Assembly (NCBI GenBank): GCA_963966185.1
Contig: CAWZYM010000205.1
Location: 627,501 to 691,500, forward strand
Direction: 5' to 3'
Length of the DNA stretch: 64,000 nucleotides
From: Rhabditoides inermis
Taxonomy: Eukaryota; Nematoda; Chromadorea; Rhabditida; Rhabditidae
Shown here: positions 61,101 to 64,000 of the stretch, piece after piece
Numbering within the stretch: position 1 is the first letter of the stretch
Layout: the number at the start of each line of letters is the position of its first letter
The notes under the pieces: generated by a model
Databases searched by the model: none
Told to the model about the DNA's origin: nothing
What the model saw: only the letters and a program-made list of their open reading frames with translations
Program-made: the position numbers and the translations under genes

Positions 61101-64000
61101 TACTTACCTGCCTCTCTTGTATCCCTCGTTCGCATCGGTGTATTCGCTCGCCAGGGCCAATGGGATAACTCGAGACTCACCTTTTTGCCCGCTTTTTAGG
61201 GGATCGTTGTAGTTTCTACACCACAATGAATAACAGATGGGGGTTCAAAAAACAGTATTTTCTATATCTCTCTAGTTTACCTGCCTCTCTTGTATCCCTC
61301 GTTCGCATCGGTGTATTCGCTCGCCAGGGCCAATGGGATAACTAGAATCTCACCTTTTTGCCCGCTTTTTAAGGGATTGTTGTAGTTTCTACACCACAAT
61401 AAATAACAGATGGGGGGTTCAAAACACAGTATGTCTATATCTCTCTAGTTTACCTGCCTCTCTTGTATCCCTCGTTCGCATCGGTGTATTCGCTCGCCAG
61501 GGCCAACGGGACAACTAGAGTCTCACCTTTTTGCCCGCTTTTTAAGGGATCGTTGTAGTTTCTACACCACAATAAATAACAGATAGGGGTTCGAAACACA
61601 GTATGTCTATATCTCTCTAGTTTACCTGCCTCTCTTGTATCCCTCGTTCGCATCGGTGTATTCGCTCGCCAGGACCAATGGGATAACTCGAGTCTCACCT
61701 TTTTGCCCGCTTTTTAAGGGATTGTTGTAGTTTCTCAACCACATAAAAATAACAAATGGGAGGTTCAAAAAACAGTATTTCTATATCTCTCTAGTTTACT
61801 TACCTGCCTCTCTTGTATCCCTCGTTCGCATCGGTGTATTCGCTCGCCAGGGCCAATGGGATAACTCGAGTCTCACCTTTTTGCCCGCTTTTTAAGGGAT
61901 TGTTGTAGTTTCTAAACCACATGAAAATAACAGATAAGGGTTCAAAAAACAGTATTTTCTATATCTCTCTAGTTTACTTACCTGCCTCTCTTGTATCCCT
62001 CGTTCGCATCGGTGTATTCGCTCGCCAGGGCCAATGGGATAACTCGAGTCTCACCTTTTTGCCCGCTTTTTGAGGGATCGTTGTAGTTTCTACACCACAA
62101 TAAATAACAGATGGGGGGTTCAAAACACAGTATGTCTATATCTCTCTAGTTTACCTGCCTCTCTTGTATCCCTCGTTCGCATCGGTGTATTCGCTCGCCA
62201 GGGCCAATGGGATAACTCGAGTCTCACCTTTTTGCCCGCTTTTTAAGGGATTGTTGTAGTTTCTCAACCACATAAAAATAACAGATAGGAGGTTCAAAAA
62301 ACAGTATTTCTATATCTCTCTAGTTTACTTACCTGCCTCTCTTGTATCCCTCGTTCGCATCGGTGTATTCGCTCGCCAGGGCCAATGGGATAACTCGAGT
62401 CTCACCTTTTTGCCCGCTTTTTAAAGGATTGTTGTAGTTTCTAAACCACATGAAAATAACAGATGAGGGTTCAAAAAACAGTATTTTCTATATCTCTCTA
62501 GTTTACTTACCTGCCTCTCTTGTATCCCTCGTTCGCATCGGTGTATTCGCTCGCCAGGGCCAATGGGATAACTCGAGTCTCACCTTTTTGCCCGCTTTTT
62601 GAGGGATCGTTGTAGTTTCTACACCACAATAAATAACAGATGGGGGGTTCAAAACACAGTATGTCTATATCTCTCTAGTTTACCTGCCTCTCTTGTATCC
62701 CTCGTTCGCATCGGTGTATTCGCTCGCCAGGGCCAATGGGATAACTCGAGTCTCACCTTTTTGCCCGCTTTTTGAGGGATCGTTGTAGTTTCTACACCAC
62801 AATAAATAAACAGATGGGGGTTCAAAAAACAGTATTTTCTATATCTCTCTAGTTTACTTACCTGCCTCTCTTGTATTCCTCGTTCGCATCGGTGTATTCG
62901 CTCGCCAGGGCCAATGGGATAACTCGAGTCTCACCTTTTTGCCCGCTTTTTAAGGGATTGTTGTAGTTTCTCAACCACATAAAAATAACAGATGGGAGGT
63001 TCAAAAAACAGTATTTCTATATCTCTCTAGTTTACTTACCTGCCTCTCTTGTATCCCTCGTTCGCATCGGTGTATTCGCTCGCCAGGGCCAATGGGATAA
63101 CTCGAGTCTCACCTTTTTGCCCGCTTTTTAAGGGATTGTTGTAGTTTCTCAACCACATAAAAACAACAGATGGGAGGTTCAAAAAACAGTATTTCTATAT
63201 CTCTCTAGTTTACTTACCTGCCTCTCTTGTATCCCTCGTTCGCATCGGTGTATTCGCTCGCCAGGGCCAATGGGATAACTCGAGACTCACCTTTTTGCCC
63301 GCTTTTTAAGGGATTGTTGTAGTTTCTAAACCACATGAAAATAACAGATGGGAGGTTCAAAAAAACAGTATTTCTATATCTCTCTAGTTTACCTGCCTCT
63401 CTTGTATCCCTCGTTCGCATCGGTGTATTCGCTCGCCAGGGCCAATGAGATAACTCGAGTCTCACCTTTTTGCCCGCTTTTTAAGGGATTGTTGTAGTTT
63501 CTAAACCACATGAAAATAACAGATGGGAGGTTCAAAAAACAGTATTTCTATATCTCTCTAGTTTACTTACCTGCCTCTCTTGTATCCCTCGTTCGCATCG
63601 GTGTATTCGCTCGCCAGGGCCAATGGGATAACTCGAGACTCACCTTTTTGCCCGCTTTTTAGGGGATCGTTGTAGTTTCTACACCACAATGAATAACAGA
63701 TGGGGGTTCAAAAAACAGTATTTTCTATATCTCTCTAGTTTACCTGCCTCTCTTGTATCCCTCGTTCGCATCGGTGTATTCGCTCGCCAGGGCCAATGGG
63801 ATAACTAGAATCTCACCTTTTTGCCCGCTTTTTAAGGGATTGTTGTAGTTTCTACACCACAATAAATAACAGATGGGGGGTTCAAAACACAGTATGTCTA
63901 TATCTCTCTAGTTTACCTGCCTCTCTTGTATCCCTCGTTCGCATCGGTGTATTCGCTCGCCAGGGCCAACGGGACAACTAGAGTCTCACCTTTTTGCCCG
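34141..64000. repeat. Tandem array, segment 3 (about 170 units), continuing past the window
   Basis: The array continues with 173-178-bp units. To about 43.9 kb the units carry CTAGAG as in segments 1 and 2. From 43971 rightwards many carry CTCGAG, and from about 44424 a CTTA insertion (TTTACTTACCTG) and AACCACAT(A/G)AAAATAAC in place of ACACCACAATAAATAAC. Six-bp CCAATG duplications are at 37193, 40450 and 42430, and short units at about 37470, 40728, 40866, 41005 and 42711. Confidence 0.97.
48060..56400. repeat. About 4.57-kb higher-order duplication in the right part of the array
   Basis: Rare variants recur about 4,566-4,572 bp apart: TTGTATTCCTCG (48115/52682), CATCGCTGTATTC (about 48309/52876) and TTCGCGTCGG (about 49894/54466). 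Parts of the same block reappear near 60.7 and 63.2 kb. Confidence 0.8.

Larger units (their letters stand above)
14710..64000 (-). other. Putative repeated-exon gene (36-aa repeat) coinciding with the tandem array; may be a decayed gene or chance
   Basis: On the minus strand each unit has an AG (TGTAG, TTTAG, TTGAG or CAG in different subfamilies), then 108 nt open in one frame, then GGCAG followed by GTAAAC or GTAAGTAAAC, then 65-70 nt to the next AG. 108 nt is 36 codons with the same phase at both ends, so any number of units would splice in frame. The peptide contains YNDPLKSGQKGET, then LVIPLALASEYTDANEGYKR. The 65-nt gap matches introns of nearby genes (50-72 nt in most of PiT). The frame has no stop in nearly all units I read; one TAC-to-TAA change is at 39811. 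Against it: some units carry 1-nt losses, about nine lack the donor, the MITE and Helentron cluster sit inside 'exons', and a competing AAG/GTGAGA donor lies inside the exon. I do not recognise the peptide. The promoter and 5' end would be beyond 64000. Confidence 0.35.

Noticed and set aside
43735..63465. Repeated 82-83-codon minus-strand open frames in the array taken as separate small genes
   Set aside because: They start in one unit and read straight through the 65-70 nt spacer, whose length is not a multiple of three. They appear only where a unit variant happens to supply a Met and an open spacer. The spliced reading is the more coherent one.
14713..64000. CRISPR array
   Set aside because: The whole unit repeats without short constant repeats separated by unique spacers, and the setting is eukaryotic.

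Overview
The window comes from a eukaryotic nuclear genome, most likely an invertebrate animal. Genes are split by short GT-AG introns (many of 50-110 nt), they encode animal-type proteins, and the non-coding DNA carries (GA)n/(CT)n microsatellites, a MITE, Helentron-like rolling-circle elements and a very large tandem array. I see no bacterial operons, CRISPR arrays, rRNA or tRNA genes. The species cannot be named from the sequence.

Left 14 kb, ordinary genes. Two minus-strand genes follow one another: the 5' part of a PTPDC1-like cysteine phosphatase (about 1886 down to the window edge, running off the left end) and a complete nine-exon MOB3-like kinase-adaptor gene (4833 down to 2355). After about 5.3 kb with no recognisable gene comes a plus-strand, eleven-coding-exon SLC20/PiT sodium-phosphate symporter (10171-13599). 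The MOB3 and PiT genes are divergent, so the 5.3 kb probably holds both promoters and the PiT 5'UTR.

From 14.7 kb to the right edge the window is one tandem array of a roughly 173-bp unit (about 245-250 copies, estimated from length). It is interrupted by a 552-bp MITE (16696-17247) and by a 5.5-kb head-to-tail cluster of Helentron-like elements (28596-34140). The array is layered into subfamilies and longer duplications (about 1.87, 4.57 and 11.0 kb offsets).

The most interesting reading is that the array may not be a plain satellite. On the minus strand each unit can be parsed as a 108-nt exon (36 codons, same phase at both ends) plus a 65-70 nt intron, with AG and GT kept at the predicted borders in nearly all units read. 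That intron length fits the introns of the neighbouring genes, and length variation falls mostly in the 'intron'. The leftmost unit has lost its donor and runs into an in-frame stop. If real, this would be a giant repeated-exon gene starting right of the window and ending at 14710, tail-to-tail with PiT. Frameshifted units, donor-less units, one stop codon and transposon insertions inside 'exons' argue against an intact gene, so a plain or decayed satellite remains possible.
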